Both the position numbers and the translations under genes were made by a program. 64,000 bases of DNA from Tatumella ptyseos ATCC 33301 (GTDB taxonomy: Bacteria > Pseudomonadota > Gammaproteobacteria > Enterobacterales > Enterobacteriaceae), in NCBI RefSeq assembly GCF_000735525.1, contig NZ_JMPR01000038.1, positions 62,001-126,000 on the forward strand, given 5' to 3'. This document shows, one piece after another, positions 33,508 to 41,145 of this stretch (positions within the stretch are counted from its first letter, which is position 1; each line of letters begins with the position of its first letter). The notes under the pieces are model-generated. The model saw only the letters and a program-made list of their open reading frames with translations, ran no database searches and was not told the DNA's origin.

Positions 33508-34377
33508 GTGGCTAAAACTACTTCTTTCCAAATCTTCTATGATGCAGAAGATAATGAATTAGCACAGCATAAAATTGATGCAAAAACTCTCAGCATTTCA
33601 ATCGGTTCTATGGCTGATTTGATTTCAGCTGCTGATAAGCGGCTTAATGACGGTCAACAAACTGTTAAGTTGATGGTGACCAACCCTGCTGAAGCTGGCT
33701 CACTGGGTGTTTCCTATACAATGATGGAACTCGTCCCACATGCCATCAACGTTGCAAAAGTAATTGGATTAACTGGCTTGGCGGGCGCAGCCATTGGCGC
33801 ACCAGCACTATCACTGATTCGACAGCTAGGAAGTAAGAGGGTCATTTCAATCACTAAAAAAGTAGGTACAGACCAATCTGTTCTAGAACTCGAGGGTGAA
33901 GAAATTGTTTGCCATGATTCTGTTGCAAAATTAGTAACAGATCCTGAGATTAGAGATGCTCTTGTTAACGTAGTTCGAGCCCCGCTAGATGGAAAAGCCG
34001 GTGCAGTTTTCAAAGTCATCAATGAAGAAGGTGAAGAAGTCGTCCGTCTCGAAGGAGAAGAAACAGAGGAAGTGAAGTCTTTACCTAGAGGCACGTTGCT
34101 TGAGAAACGAGAATCAATCGAAGAGGTAAATGTTAGATTCATTCAAATTAACTTCGAAGGGACAAAGGGGTGGAGAATTGACTACCTCGGTGAAGAGCAT
34201 GCTGTTTCGTTTGAAGACCAGCTTTTCATACATCAAGTTCAAACAGGTATTGTGAGTTTCACAAAAGAAGATTTGTTCGTTGTGGACCTCAAAACAACAA
34301 AAACTTTCACTGCGCGTAACACGACAACCAAGTATGCTATAACCAAAGTTAAGCGGAAACGTCCTGCTGAGGCCTGA
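33508..34377 (+). CDS. Cassette gene 1: unknown 289-residue protein with central hydrophobic segment
   Basis: The first gene of a plus-strand trio set between Q and the lysis genes. The N-terminal ~80 residues are an alpha/beta region (SFQIFYDAEDNELAQHKIDA). A single glycine/alanine-rich hydrophobic segment lies near 87-106 (VIGLTGLAGAAIGAPALSLI) and the C-terminal half is a charged beta-rich region. The start is GTG 33508. I do not recognise it with confidence; it resembles uncharacterised phage or defence-associated DUF proteins. Lower GC than the phage core suggests recent gain. Confidence 0.65.
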   Translation: MAKTTSFQIFYDAEDNELAQHKIDAKTLSISIGSMADLISAADKRLNDGQQTVKLMVTNPAEAGSLGVSYTMMELVPHAINVAKVIGLTGLAGAAIGAPALSLIRQLGSKRVISITKKVGTDQSVLELEGEEIVCHDSVAKLVTDPEIRDALVNVVRAPLDGKAGAVFKVINEEGEEVVRLEGEETEEVKSLPRGTLLEKRESIEEVNVRFIQINFEGTKGWRIDYLGEEHAVSFEDQLFIHQVQTGIVSFTKEDLFVVDLKTTKTFTARNTTTKYAITKVKRKRPAEA

Positions 34378-34381
34378 TAAC

Positions 34382-34642
34382 GTGACATCGAATTTGCTGA
34401 TAGCACAACTGATCTTCTGGATAGGAGTGATTATGATCATTCCTACCTTTAGTCGTTTCTGCTATTCAGCATCGGCTTTGCTTTGGCGTAAGCTGTTCCC
34501 AACCAGAATCTTTGAATTTCGTTATCATGACGAAAACACTGGCTCCACAAGAACGCTAACAGTGAAAGTGCCACGAAAAAAAGTGAAAATGCTTGCAAGC
34601 CTCATAGATGAAGCTATAGCGGAGAATTCAAAACAAAAATGA
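34382..34642 (+). CDS. Cassette gene 2: small single-pass membrane protein
   Basis: An 86-residue protein with one strong N-terminal membrane helix (LIAQLIFWIGVIMIIPTF, ~5-22) and a basic C-terminal tail rich in Lys and Arg (RTLTVKVPRKKVKMLASL). GTG start 4 bp after gene 1; its stop overlaps gene 3 (ATGA). The family is unknown. Confidence 0.6.
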   Translation: MTSNLLIAQLIFWIGVIMIIPTFSRFCYSASALLWRKLFPTRIFEFRYHDENTGSTRTLTVKVPRKKVKMLASLIDEAIAENSKQK

Positions 34643-35055
34643 GTTCTCAAAACAAAGGATTAAGCACTGGTAAAGCTACTCTTTCCACAGGAGGTTGGGG
34701 GGCAATACTTAGCGTTTTAGTCGGCGCAGTTTTGACCGATCCAAATAGCGTTTGGAGGACTGTTGCTTATGCCTTGGTCCCGGGTGTAGCAGCGGTCCTC
34801 ACTTATGTTATGAATTGGTTTATTTCAAGGCATGGACTTGAGTCCCCAGAGGATGCAGCCAAGAGATCGAAATGTAAACGAGACCTAGCCGAGATAGAGA
34901 AGCAGTTAAACTCGGGGCATTTGACCCCGGAAATTGAAGAAAAATTGATGCAAGCAAAAGCCAGAACTATTGAATTATTGGTCTCTATTGGCAGCGATTC
35001 TATACTTGCTGCGTCATCTGAGCAAATATCTAAAACTGTCGATCCACAAAGTTAA
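34639..35055 (+). CDS. Cassette gene 3: membrane protein with C-terminal coiled coil
   Basis: A 138-residue protein with two hydrophobic segments (~18-33 WGAILSVLVGAVLTDP and ~40-58 AYALVPGVAAVLTYVMNW), then a charged helical region (KCKRDLAEIEKQLNSGHLTP) likely to form a coiled coil. It overlaps gene 2. Two membrane proteins and one soluble partner look like a membrane-targeted unit. Confidence 0.6.
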   Translation: MSSQNKGLSTGKATLSTGGWGAILSVLVGAVLTDPNSVWRTVAYALVPGVAAVLTYVMNWFISRHGLESPEDAAKRSKCKRDLAEIEKQLNSGHLTPEIEEKLMQAKARTIELLVSIGSDSILAASSEQISKTVDPQS

Positions 35056-35077
35056 CCGACAGTAGCGGGCCTACTAC

Positions 35078-35443
35078 TCAAATATCTATTTCAAGTTTTA
35101 TATCAAGTGCAGACAGGCAGCCATCAATGAAACCTTCAGCCATCTGAAGTTCAACCCGAATGCACTTTTCATCACGCTTTAGTATCCTGGCTATCTTCCT
35201 TTTTGGCATGCCATAAATGTAATGCGCCACCAATAGCCGGTATTCTTCAGGTCTTCGAACTGCAAGCCTTGCCATGCAGCCATCAATAATGAGCCCGTCA
35301 CTATCACTGCAACTGAGTCGGGAAGCCCGGGTCTGGGGCAGAAGTCCTTTAAAACCCGCCGCGATATGAGAATAATCAACACCACTGCTGTCTGATGCTG
35401 CCCATCCGCCGAATTTTTCCATTATTAGCTGAATATCACGCAT
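35078..35443 (-). CDS. Antitermination protein Q
   Basis: A 121-residue phage Q of the PF06530 type: MRDIQLIMEKFGGWAASDSS at the start, then ARLAVRRPEEYRLLVAHYIY and KRKIARILKRDEKCIRVELQ near the end. It allows RNA polymerase to pass terminators in the late operon. ATG 35443 has GGAG 9 bp upstream. In lambda-like phages cargo such as stx sits just behind Q; here the three-gene cassette does, but in the opposite direction. Confidence 0.85.
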   Translation of the reverse strand: MRDIQLIMEKFGGWAASDSSGVDYSHIAAGFKGLLPQTRASRLSCSDSDGLIIDGCMARLAVRRPEEYRLLVAHYIYGMPKRKIARILKRDEKCIRVELQMAEGFIDGCLSALDIKLEIDI

Positions 35444-35461
35444 TATCTCTGTCTCCACACA

Positions 35462-36478
35462 TTATTTTTTAGCGGTCCCGATAACACCTACTGCAAAGGC
35501 GTAATCAAGGGTTCTTAAAAGCAGCAGAAGCTGACTGCCGTATTTGCTTTCAAACGCTGCCGGGTCCCTGTGTAATTCATCATGGTGAGCACGGCAAAGC
35601 GGTATAACAAATATATCATGAGCCTTAGTACCGGTTCCCCCCTGCCCGTGGCCGATAATATGATGCGGATCGTCTGCAGGTGTACCGCAGCAGGCACAGG
35701 GCTGAGACTTCACCCAGCGCGTATATTTCTCATTAGCCCATCGATGGCGCTTTGGTTTCCGCATAAATGATTCAGGGGATTCCGGATCAATGCGTAGGCA
35801 CAGAACCTGCTTAGCTTCCTCTGCCGTTCTTTCCATGACTGCCGCGGCACTGTCGTCATAGCCGATAATGTCACTTTCTTTCATCGTGCCACGGAGTTCC
35901 TGCCCCTTAGGCATTCTGAATAGCCGGCGCCCGGGGACTTCCGGTATCAAGTCAGTGACTCCTTTAGTCAGTGCCCACCAGCACAGTTCCGGCATGGAAA
36001 GGAGATGGCCAGCCGGTAATGACAAGTCAGACACTACTTTGCGAATAACAAATTCAGCGGTGTTTTGCCTGGCTACAGCATGCATCTGCTCTGGTATATT
36101 TATCTCACGGAAATAGTTGTCATGGGTGTAGCAAAGACAGACATAACCATGACCGACTTTTAGCGTAGTGTGTTGGTGGTGGTGATATTCATCAGCGTTG
36201 AACTGGCAGCAATCGAGATCAGCAACATAGGATTGGAGCTGACTCATCCCGCCAGCAACCTCAATCACCCGCGGGTGGTGCCAGAAGAGATGCAGATCCG
36301 GGTCATCCAGCAATGGCTGTTCTGAATCATGTAACCGGCCGGACGGTACAGACTTCAGGTATTCCGGTTCCATCGAGACAACAATACGTCCCCGAAACAT
36401 CCCTAGCAGGTCATTACCGGGCCGTAAAATAACGGTCCCGGTACGTGGCGCCACGTCAGGCGTCAATAACGCTCTCAT
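35462..36478 (-). CDS. DUF968 phage protein with HNH-like C-terminus
   Basis: A 338-residue protein of the YdfU/DUF968 type found near Q. The C-terminus has CACCGTPADDPHHIIGHGQG, then FVIPLCRAHHDELH, an HNH/zinc pattern (HH...CRAHH) that could cut DNA or bind zinc. It overlaps the upstream gene by 4 bp. Length is normal. Confidence 0.8.
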   Translation of the reverse strand: MRALLTPDVAPRTGTVILRPGNDLLGMFRGRIVVSMEPEYLKSVPSGRLHDSEQPLLDDPDLHLFWHHPRVIEVAGGMSQLQSYVADLDCCQFNADEYHHHQHTTLKVGHGYVCLCYTHDNYFREINIPEQMHAVARQNTAEFVIRKVVSDLSLPAGHLLSMPELCWWALTKGVTDLIPEVPGRRLFRMPKGQELRGTMKESDIIGYDDSAAAVMERTAEEAKQVLCLRIDPESPESFMRKPKRHRWANEKYTRWVKSQPCACCGTPADDPHHIIGHGQGGTGTKAHDIFVIPLCRAHHDELHRDPAAFESKYGSQLLLLLRTLDYAFAVGVIGTAKK

Positions 36479-36735
36479 TTGTTCGCCATCGCCTTGCGGA
36501 AAGCTTTTTTCAGCTTTTTATTTCCGAGCAGATGGATATATCGACGGCAAAGTGCCTCTGATGCAAAAATATCATCCCCATCTACGGAAACAGCTTCAGG
36601 GTGTTCCTTCAGATAGTCCTGTGTTTCCTTCAGCGCGAGAAACTGATCCGGAGTTAAATCCGTCCTTGCTGTTTTAGACCGAACCCTGTGTACGCTGCTG
36701 CATCCGAATAAGTGACTTTTGGATTGAACTCCCAT
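36475..36735 (-). CDS. Conserved phage protein, unknown
   Basis: An 86-residue basic protein with a strong GGGAGGG ribosome-binding site, coupled to the DUF968 gene (ATGA) and starting right behind the antirepressor stop. Residues ~30-45 are helical and acidic. I do not recognise its family. Confidence 0.65.
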   Translation of the reverse strand: MGVQSKSHLFGCSSVHRVRSKTARTDLTPDQFLALKETQDYLKEHPEAVSVDGDDIFASEALCRRYIHLLGNKKLKKAFRKAMANK

Positions 36736-37623
36736 TCAGATCCCTCCCGCCAAATATTTATCGTGCGTATGCTCACCATCCCAGTCCCTTTTCATAGGGA
36801 GTGCACCTTTGAGGTATTTCCGGTATAGCCATACGGCACCAGCCCTGAGTAGAACTGGCTGATAGGTTGTGAAGCTGGCTGAGGCATTGGGGGTGACCTG
36901 CACTGATTTCTCTGTCAGATACTTATCTCTGGCTACTGACTTCACACGCCACTGAGCATGTCGGCCCTGAGGGTTATCGTCATACAGCCAGTTAGCTGAC
37001 TGGAGATAAGTGCTGATTTTTGATGTGTTCACACCATTAAGGCGCTTACAGAACTGGACCGGAGACAGACCTTCAGCAAAGAGTTCCTCCAGGTGTTCGA
37101 TGTATTCAGCCTGTTGGTGAGTCAGTTGCTCAGCCTGCTGTTTTGCTTCCATAGCGTCAGCCCAGGCCCTGGCCAGTTGAATCGGATCATCAATGTTGGG
37201 CAGCATAACGCCGTACACTTCCCGCAGATTGAAGTAACTGTCTTCTAATTTCTCGAAGAAATCCCAGGCCTGGTTAGTATCAACAATCTTGGACATGCGG
37301 GCAGCGCCCTTCTCTGTCCACAGAGTCAGTGACCTGGCATTACTTCCAACAGAGTTACTATTAGCTACTCTGTTCTTGAACACCTTTAACTCTGATCCTG
37401 TTATTAGAAAATAATGGATACCTTCTTCAAACCGGTCGATATTGCGAGAGAGATTTGTCCTGATGTTTCCTTCATCAGTACCATAGCCAAGAGCAAGGGT
37501 TTCCGTTGTGACAACGCGCATGCCCTGGTAGGACAAGACTGGAAGGTTTGCTGATACGCCAGACAGCGCAACAGAATTCAAACGGTTCGCGGGCGTGATA
37601 GCCCCATTCGTAGGTAAGGACAT
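36736..37623 (-). CDS. ORF6N-domain antirepressor
   Basis: A 295-residue antirepressor. The N-terminal ORF6N domain (residues ~20-120) includes LPVLSYQGMRVVTTETLALG, NIRTNLSRN and LTLWTEKGAARMSKIVDTNQ. The C-terminal part (EELFAEGLSPVQFCKRLNGV) resembles KilA-C/DUF4231-like phage regulators. Such proteins inactivate phage repressors. ATG 37623 has a perfect GGAGAAAA; the longer frame is not needed. A truncated second copy lies at 40491. Confidence 0.8.
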   Translation of the reverse strand: MSLPTNGAITPANRLNSVALSGVSANLPVLSYQGMRVVTTETLALGYGTDEGNIRTNLSRNIDRFEEGIHYFLITGSELKVFKNRVANSNSVGSNARSLTLWTEKGAARMSKIVDTNQAWDFFEKLEDSYFNLREVYGVMLPNIDDPIQLARAWADAMEAKQQAEQLTHQQAEYIEHLEELFAEGLSPVQFCKRLNGVNTSKISTYLQSANWLYDDNPQGRHAQWRVKSVARDKYLTEKSVQVTPNASASFTTYQPVLLRAGAVWLYRKYLKGALPMKRDWDGEHTHDKYLAGGI

Positions 37624-37718
37624 AGTTTTCTCCACACTGATTTTATATCGGTCCCGCCCCATCATCTGCAAATGAACGGGATCAACCTTTGCTGCGAGTA
37701 CTGCAATACACCAGCCAG

Positions 37719-37773
37719 ATAAGCTTACTACAAGTGATGATTAAATATCCAGGTACTACTTCAGCTTTGTGCC
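37719..37773. repeat. 55-bp repeat, copy A
   Basis: Close to 40929-40983 without gaps (starts ATAAGCTTACTACA, ends TTTGTGCC). Both lie upstream of an ORF6N gene copy, so they belong to the same duplication. Confidence 0.8.
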
Positions 37774-37980
37774 GAAAGCGGACGTTTAAGCGTTCAACCT
37801 TCGTATATATATTTATGCTTATATGACGAAAGTTATCAGTTTTCCGAGCTGATTTTTTCAGGTAATAATCACCTGTAGGGTAACCCATTACTGCAATAAA
37901 GCTTATTGTTACACTTAGTAACGTATTATTGGCCCGCAATTATAAGGCCGCCGTCAGGCAGTTTCCTCACACCTCTTTAA

Positions 37981-37994
37981 GGGCATTCGGTAAA
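37981..37994 (+). repeat. 14-bp direct repeat, left of HEPN gene
   Basis: GGGCATTCGGTAAA recurs exactly at 38828-38841. A looser relative (CCATTCAGTA after a TTTTTTACGCCCTTCTG) lies behind the SLOG operon at about 40433-40463. These may be junctions where cargo genes were exchanged. Confidence 0.6.
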
Positions 37995-38178
37995 TCGCAC
38001 CATTGCTATACAACCACACCACAAGCACTACATGTTGTGCTTTTTAATAGAGAAGATTACACATATAGTGAGCACTTGGGCAGGAGAATATAAGTGCAGA
38101 ACGCCTGGGTTTCCCTGCTGTGTTTTAATTATGTCAACAACCATGCTACATTTGATTTTTTAAACGGAGATGAACATT

Positions 38179-38775
38179 ATGGATCAAAAAAGTCTTAATA
38201 ATCTCTTTAAAGAATACCAATCCAAACATAATAAACATTTAACTCCTGAACTAGATATGACATCATTGGTACTGAAGTCTCATCTTTTTTTAGAAGAAAT
38301 ATTGTATGAAATTGTCTTGCTTCATTGCAAGACTCCTAAAGTTTTAGAGGGTGTTCAATTCTCTTTTCATCATAAATTGAAATTAGCTGAAGCACTTTAC
38401 GGAGTTCATCTGTATAAGCTAAAAATCCCAGGGGGTGTCTGGCCTGTACTTGATGCGCTAAATAAACTTAGGAATGATTTAGCTCATAAAATAGATAGTC
38501 CAAAGCTTAAAGATAAAATTGTTAATTTTTTAACATCATCAGAAGAAAACCTGATGAAAGATAGAAAATTGCGTCCACTTAATGAAATATTATTCGAACC
38601 TAAGCTTTTAACGGAAAGAATGCGCTATGTCTTATGGTGTTTACTTGGATGGCTTGGTTGCATGCACGGTATAATATACTTAAATCCGCCCGAAGAGTTC
38701 CTGGCATCTATCTTTGCAGAAATTAATCTTAAAACCAGTGCAGAACGCGTAATTTTTCCTGATCTGTTTGAATGA
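38179..38775 (+). CDS. HEPN-like protein (RxxxxH motif)
   Basis: A 198-residue helical protein with LRNDLAHK (Arg98, His103), the R-x4-H motif of HEPN RNases, and an alpha-helical surround (FLEEILYEIVLLHC; HHKLKLAEAL). HEPN proteins act as RNA-cutting toxins or defence effectors. Start ATG 38179, 9 bp behind GGAG; the ATG at 38170 overlaps that site. AT-rich, unlike the phage core. It stands alone between 14-bp direct repeats, so no antitoxin partner is obvious. Confidence 0.6.
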   Translation: MDQKSLNNLFKEYQSKHNKHLTPELDMTSLVLKSHLFLEEILYEIVLLHCKTPKVLEGVQFSFHHKLKLAEALYGVHLYKLKIPGGVWPVLDALNKLRNDLAHKIDSPKLKDKIVNFLTSSEENLMKDRKLRPLNEILFEPKLLTERMRYVLWCLLGWLGCMHGIIYLNPPEEFLASIFAEINLKTSAERVIFPDLFE

Positions 38776-38827
38776 TGCCGCTAACCACGTCAAACGAGCT
38801 GCTATGCTGCTTTTTACGTCCTTCTTC

Positions 38828-38841
38828 GGGCATTCGGTAAA
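38828..38841 (+). repeat. 14-bp direct repeat, right of HEPN gene
   Basis: Exact copy of 37981-37994, directly downstream of the HEPN-like gene. Together the two bracket that gene as a unit of about 860 bp. Confidence 0.6.
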
Positions 38842-38857
38842 ACGCTTAAACTACCGG

Positions 38858-38885
38858 CACATGTAATACGAGTGTATTACATGTG
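38858..38885. promoter_or_regulatory. Perfect 12-bp inverted repeat upstream of the phosphoribosyltransferase operon
   Basis: CACATGTAATAC, spacer GAGT, GTATTACATGTG; every base pairs. It lies ~100 bp before the phosphoribosyltransferase start. No T-run follows, so an operator is more likely than a terminator. No regulator gene is adjacent. Confidence 0.6.
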
Positions 38886-38985
38886 AGGTTGCCTAGATTG
38901 ATTCTGGTTTACGCTCAATCTTTCGGATAAATCCTAAATGATGTATGTTGATTCCGTACTCAATCTTAACAGCAAGGGATGACGC

Positions 38986-39573
38986 ATGAATGTAAATATA
39001 AAACAAATTTCGGGTAACTGGGATGAAGGATATGCAATGGATAAGCATATGAAAAAAAGCACATATTTAGGTGATAATGAGTATGGACGTCCACAGTTTC
39101 ATAACGAGCGTACAGAAGTAGGTGAAGCTGTATACCAGCTCAAATATCAGGAAGACTGGAACCAAGTTGATCCACTGGCTGAATGCCTGTTGCAACATGC
39201 AGTACCGCTGTTTAAGGACATTCAGTTAATTATACCTATGGCTGCGACCAAACCCAGGACTATACAACCCGTTACGGCTGTAGCCACTGTTCTTGCTGAA
39301 AAAATGGGGGGAGGAATGGGATATTTCGACGGCATGATCCTTAAGCAGGCAGGCGGTACGTCCTTAAAAGATCTGCACACCAGAGCCGAAAAAGAAGCGG
39401 CAGTTGCTAATATGTTTTCCTATCAAGATCTTATACCGAGCAGCGGGAAGTATAACGCCCTCATAATCGACGATCTCTACCATACAGGCATTTCAATGGA
39501 AGCTGCGGTAGCAGCCCTTCGCGGTTATAATAAAATCAACAAAATCTATGTAGCGGCGCTGACCTGGAGATAA
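38986..39573 (+). CDS. Phosphoribosyltransferase-family protein (operon gene 1)
   Basis: A 195-residue type I phosphoribosyltransferase-like protein. The PRPP-binding loop is ALIIDDLYHTGISMEAAV (residues ~158-175: hydrophobics, two Asp at 162-163, Thr-Gly). The upstream half (LIIPMAATKPRTIQPVTAVA) resembles ComF-like enzymes. Its substrate base is unknown. The AAGG ribosome-binding site is 8 bp before the ATG. The SLOG gene follows 2 bp later, so these act together, probably in handling a nucleotide or base. I know no named system with exactly this set. Confidence 0.75.
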   Translation: MNVNIKQISGNWDEGYAMDKHMKKSTYLGDNEYGRPQFHNERTEVGEAVYQLKYQEDWNQVDPLAECLLQHAVPLFKDIQLIIPMAATKPRTIQPVTAVATVLAEKMGGGMGYFDGMILKQAGGTSLKDLHTRAEKEAAVANMFSYQDLIPSSGKYNALIIDDLYHTGISMEAAVAALRGYNKINKIYVAALTWR

Positions 39574-39575
39574 CC

Positions 39576-40133
39576 ATGACGACGACAGTTTTCGTTGCTG
39601 GCTCAATAACCATAAAGAAACTTGATCATCTTATCGTTGAGCGGTTGAAAAAGATTGTGGACCAGAAGTTTAACGTTATCGTTGGTGACGCAACAGGCGT
39701 TGATTCATCGGTTCAGCAAGAACTCCTTGATATGGGGTGCAGGGCAACTACTGTCTTCAGCAGTTCACCTAAACCACGCAATAACCTTGGTTCGTGGCCA
39801 GTGAACGTGGTTCAGACACATCACGCGCCCGGAACACGCGCATTCTTTACGGCAAAAGATATAAAGATGGCTGAGGCTGCGGATTATGGGCTTATGGTGT
39901 GGGACACTAAAAGCCCTGGAACATTAAGCAACGTCTTAGAACTTTTATCGCGTAAGAAAAGCTCCGTTGTTTTCATTAATAAGACAAAGGAATTTGTCAT
40001 TATTAAAGAGCCGAAAGATGTTGATAATCTGATTAACTTTATGTCGGCTACGTCACTTCAGAAAGTTGAAGAAAAAATTAAACTTTCCGAAAAGCTGTCT
40101 CTTATTAAGAATCAGCAAATGGCTCTCATTTAA
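39576..40133 (+). CDS. SLOG/Rossmann nucleotide-binding protein (operon gene 2)
   Basis: A 185-residue protein whose N-terminal ~130 residues are a SLOG-like Rossmann fold: VFVAGSITIKKL at the start, NVIVGDATGVDSSVQQELLD (residues ~33-52), and MAEAADYGLMVWDTKSPGTL (~108-128). This resembles YpsA/DprA-like nucleotide-binding proteins used in conflict systems. The C-terminal ~50 residues are charged and helical. It is translationally close to the phosphoribosyltransferase. Confidence 0.75.
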   Translation: MTTTVFVAGSITIKKLDHLIVERLKKIVDQKFNVIVGDATGVDSSVQQELLDMGCRATTVFSSSPKPRNNLGSWPVNVVQTHHAPGTRAFFTAKDIKMAEAADYGLMVWDTKSPGTLSNVLELLSRKKSSVVFINKTKEFVIIKEPKDVDNLINFMSATSLQKVEEKIKLSEKLSLIKNQQMALI

Positions 40134-40152
40134 TTTCCTTGCTGGAATAGAT

Positions 40153-40410
40153 ATGAACGATAAAGAAACTCGTATTCTGGAAGAACCCCAAACGTTATTA
40201 AATTTAGGCTCTGCTTACACAAAAGCCCGAGAGGAATATCTCAGCGAGCTGGCTAGGGACTGTGAACGTTCTGACGGTAGTGGTGTACAGGAAGCGAGGC
40301 GTGATGTACATCAGAATGAACTGCGGGAAGCCGAGCGTTCAGCAGAATCCGCTCCTAATGCACAGAAGCAACTCGTTACCAGACTGACGGAAGAGTATTT
40401 ATCCCGCTAA
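40153..40410 (+). CDS. 85-residue charged protein (operon gene 3)
   Basis: A short helical protein rich in Glu and Arg (EARRDVHQNELREAERSAES), no recognised family. It starts at ATG 40153, 19 bp behind the SLOG gene, and ends just before a strong terminator, so it is the last gene of the operon. A longer frame from 40066 overlaps the SLOG gene and is unlikely. Confidence 0.6.
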   Translation: MNDKETRILEEPQTLLNLGSAYTKAREEYLSELARDCERSDGSGVQEARRDVHQNELREAERSAESAPNAQKQLVTRLTEEYLSR

Positions 40411-40412
40411 TG

Positions 40413-40438
40413 AAAAGCCGCCGCGAGGCGGTTTTTTT
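40413..40438 (+). terminator. Intrinsic terminator of the SLOG operon
   Basis: CCGCC-GCGA-GGCGG with flanking A and T pairing, then seven Ts, directly after the stop of the 85-residue gene. Confidence 0.85.
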
Positions 40439-40490
40439 ACGCCCTTCTGCTGCCATTCAGTATGACGTTAAGCCTAGTCCGCTTTTCGCT

Positions 40491-40928
40491 CTAAGCAGAC
40501 TTCCATACTGATTCCATAGCATCAGCCCAAACTATGCCCAGTTGAATCGGATCATCAATATTGGGCAGCATAACGCCGTACACTTCCCGCAGGTTGAAGT
40601 AACTGTCTCCCAGTATCTCGAAGAAATCCCAGGCCTGGTTAGTATCAACAATCTTGGACATGCGGGCAGCGCCCTTCTCTGTCCATAAGGTCAGAGAACG
40701 TGTTTTGCTGGAAATTTGTGCGTCAGGATTACTGACTCGCAAATCAGCAAGCTCTTTTCCAGATACGGTATAAAGGTGTAAACCTTCAATAAAACGCTGA
40801 CGGTTGGCGTCCAGATTGGTGCGGATGTTTGTAACTCTGGTGCCATAACCTTCTGCCAGGGTTTCGGTCGTAACGACACGGACACCCTGATAGGATAAGA
40901 CTGGAAGGTTTACTGATGCGCCAGGCAA
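40491..40928 (-). pseudogene. Truncated duplicate of the ORF6N antirepressor
   Basis: A 145-residue frame matching residues ~18-170 of the antirepressor at 36736 (MPGASVNLPVLSYQGVRVVT, then a divergent middle, then an almost identical LTLWTEKGAARMSKIVDTNQ AWDFFE). It lacks the C-terminal half and the true start. DNA upstream repeats the 55-bp block. It might still make a protein that interferes with the full one. Confidence 0.75.
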
Positions 40929-40983
40929 ATAAGCTTACTACAGGTGCTGATTAAATATCCAGTTACTACTTACGTTTTGTGCC
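40929..40983. repeat. 55-bp repeat, copy B
   Basis: Copy of 37719-37773, joined directly to the truncated antirepressor start. The ~150 bp that separate gene and block in copy A are missing here. Confidence 0.8.
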
Positions 40984-41145
40984 TGGAACATTAAATGGTG
41001 GTATGCAGGTTCTGAGGTAATAAAAAAATTATAATTTTGAACGAGGTAGTGATATTATTAACAACTTAAGTATATGTAACACACGTGAAGTCTATCCCAG
41101 TAGCACTGCATATTGATTAACAGAAAATTAACCCGGGAGGTAGTC

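Larger units (their letters stand above)
37624..38178. other. Intergenic region with repeats flanking the cargo module
   Basis: About 550 bp without a convincing gene; an 85-codon minus-strand frame here lacks a ribosome-binding site and family features. It holds a 55-bp block (37719-37773) repeated at 40929-40983 beside the truncated antirepressor, and a 14-bp motif GGGCATTCGGTAAA (37981-37994) repeated behind the HEPN gene. An ACGGAG ribosome-binding site ends it. Confidence 0.7.

Noticed and set aside
37682-37939. 85-codon minus-strand frame upstream of the antirepressor
   Set aside because: No ribosome-binding site, no family features, and it spans the 55-bp repeat block; treated as chance.
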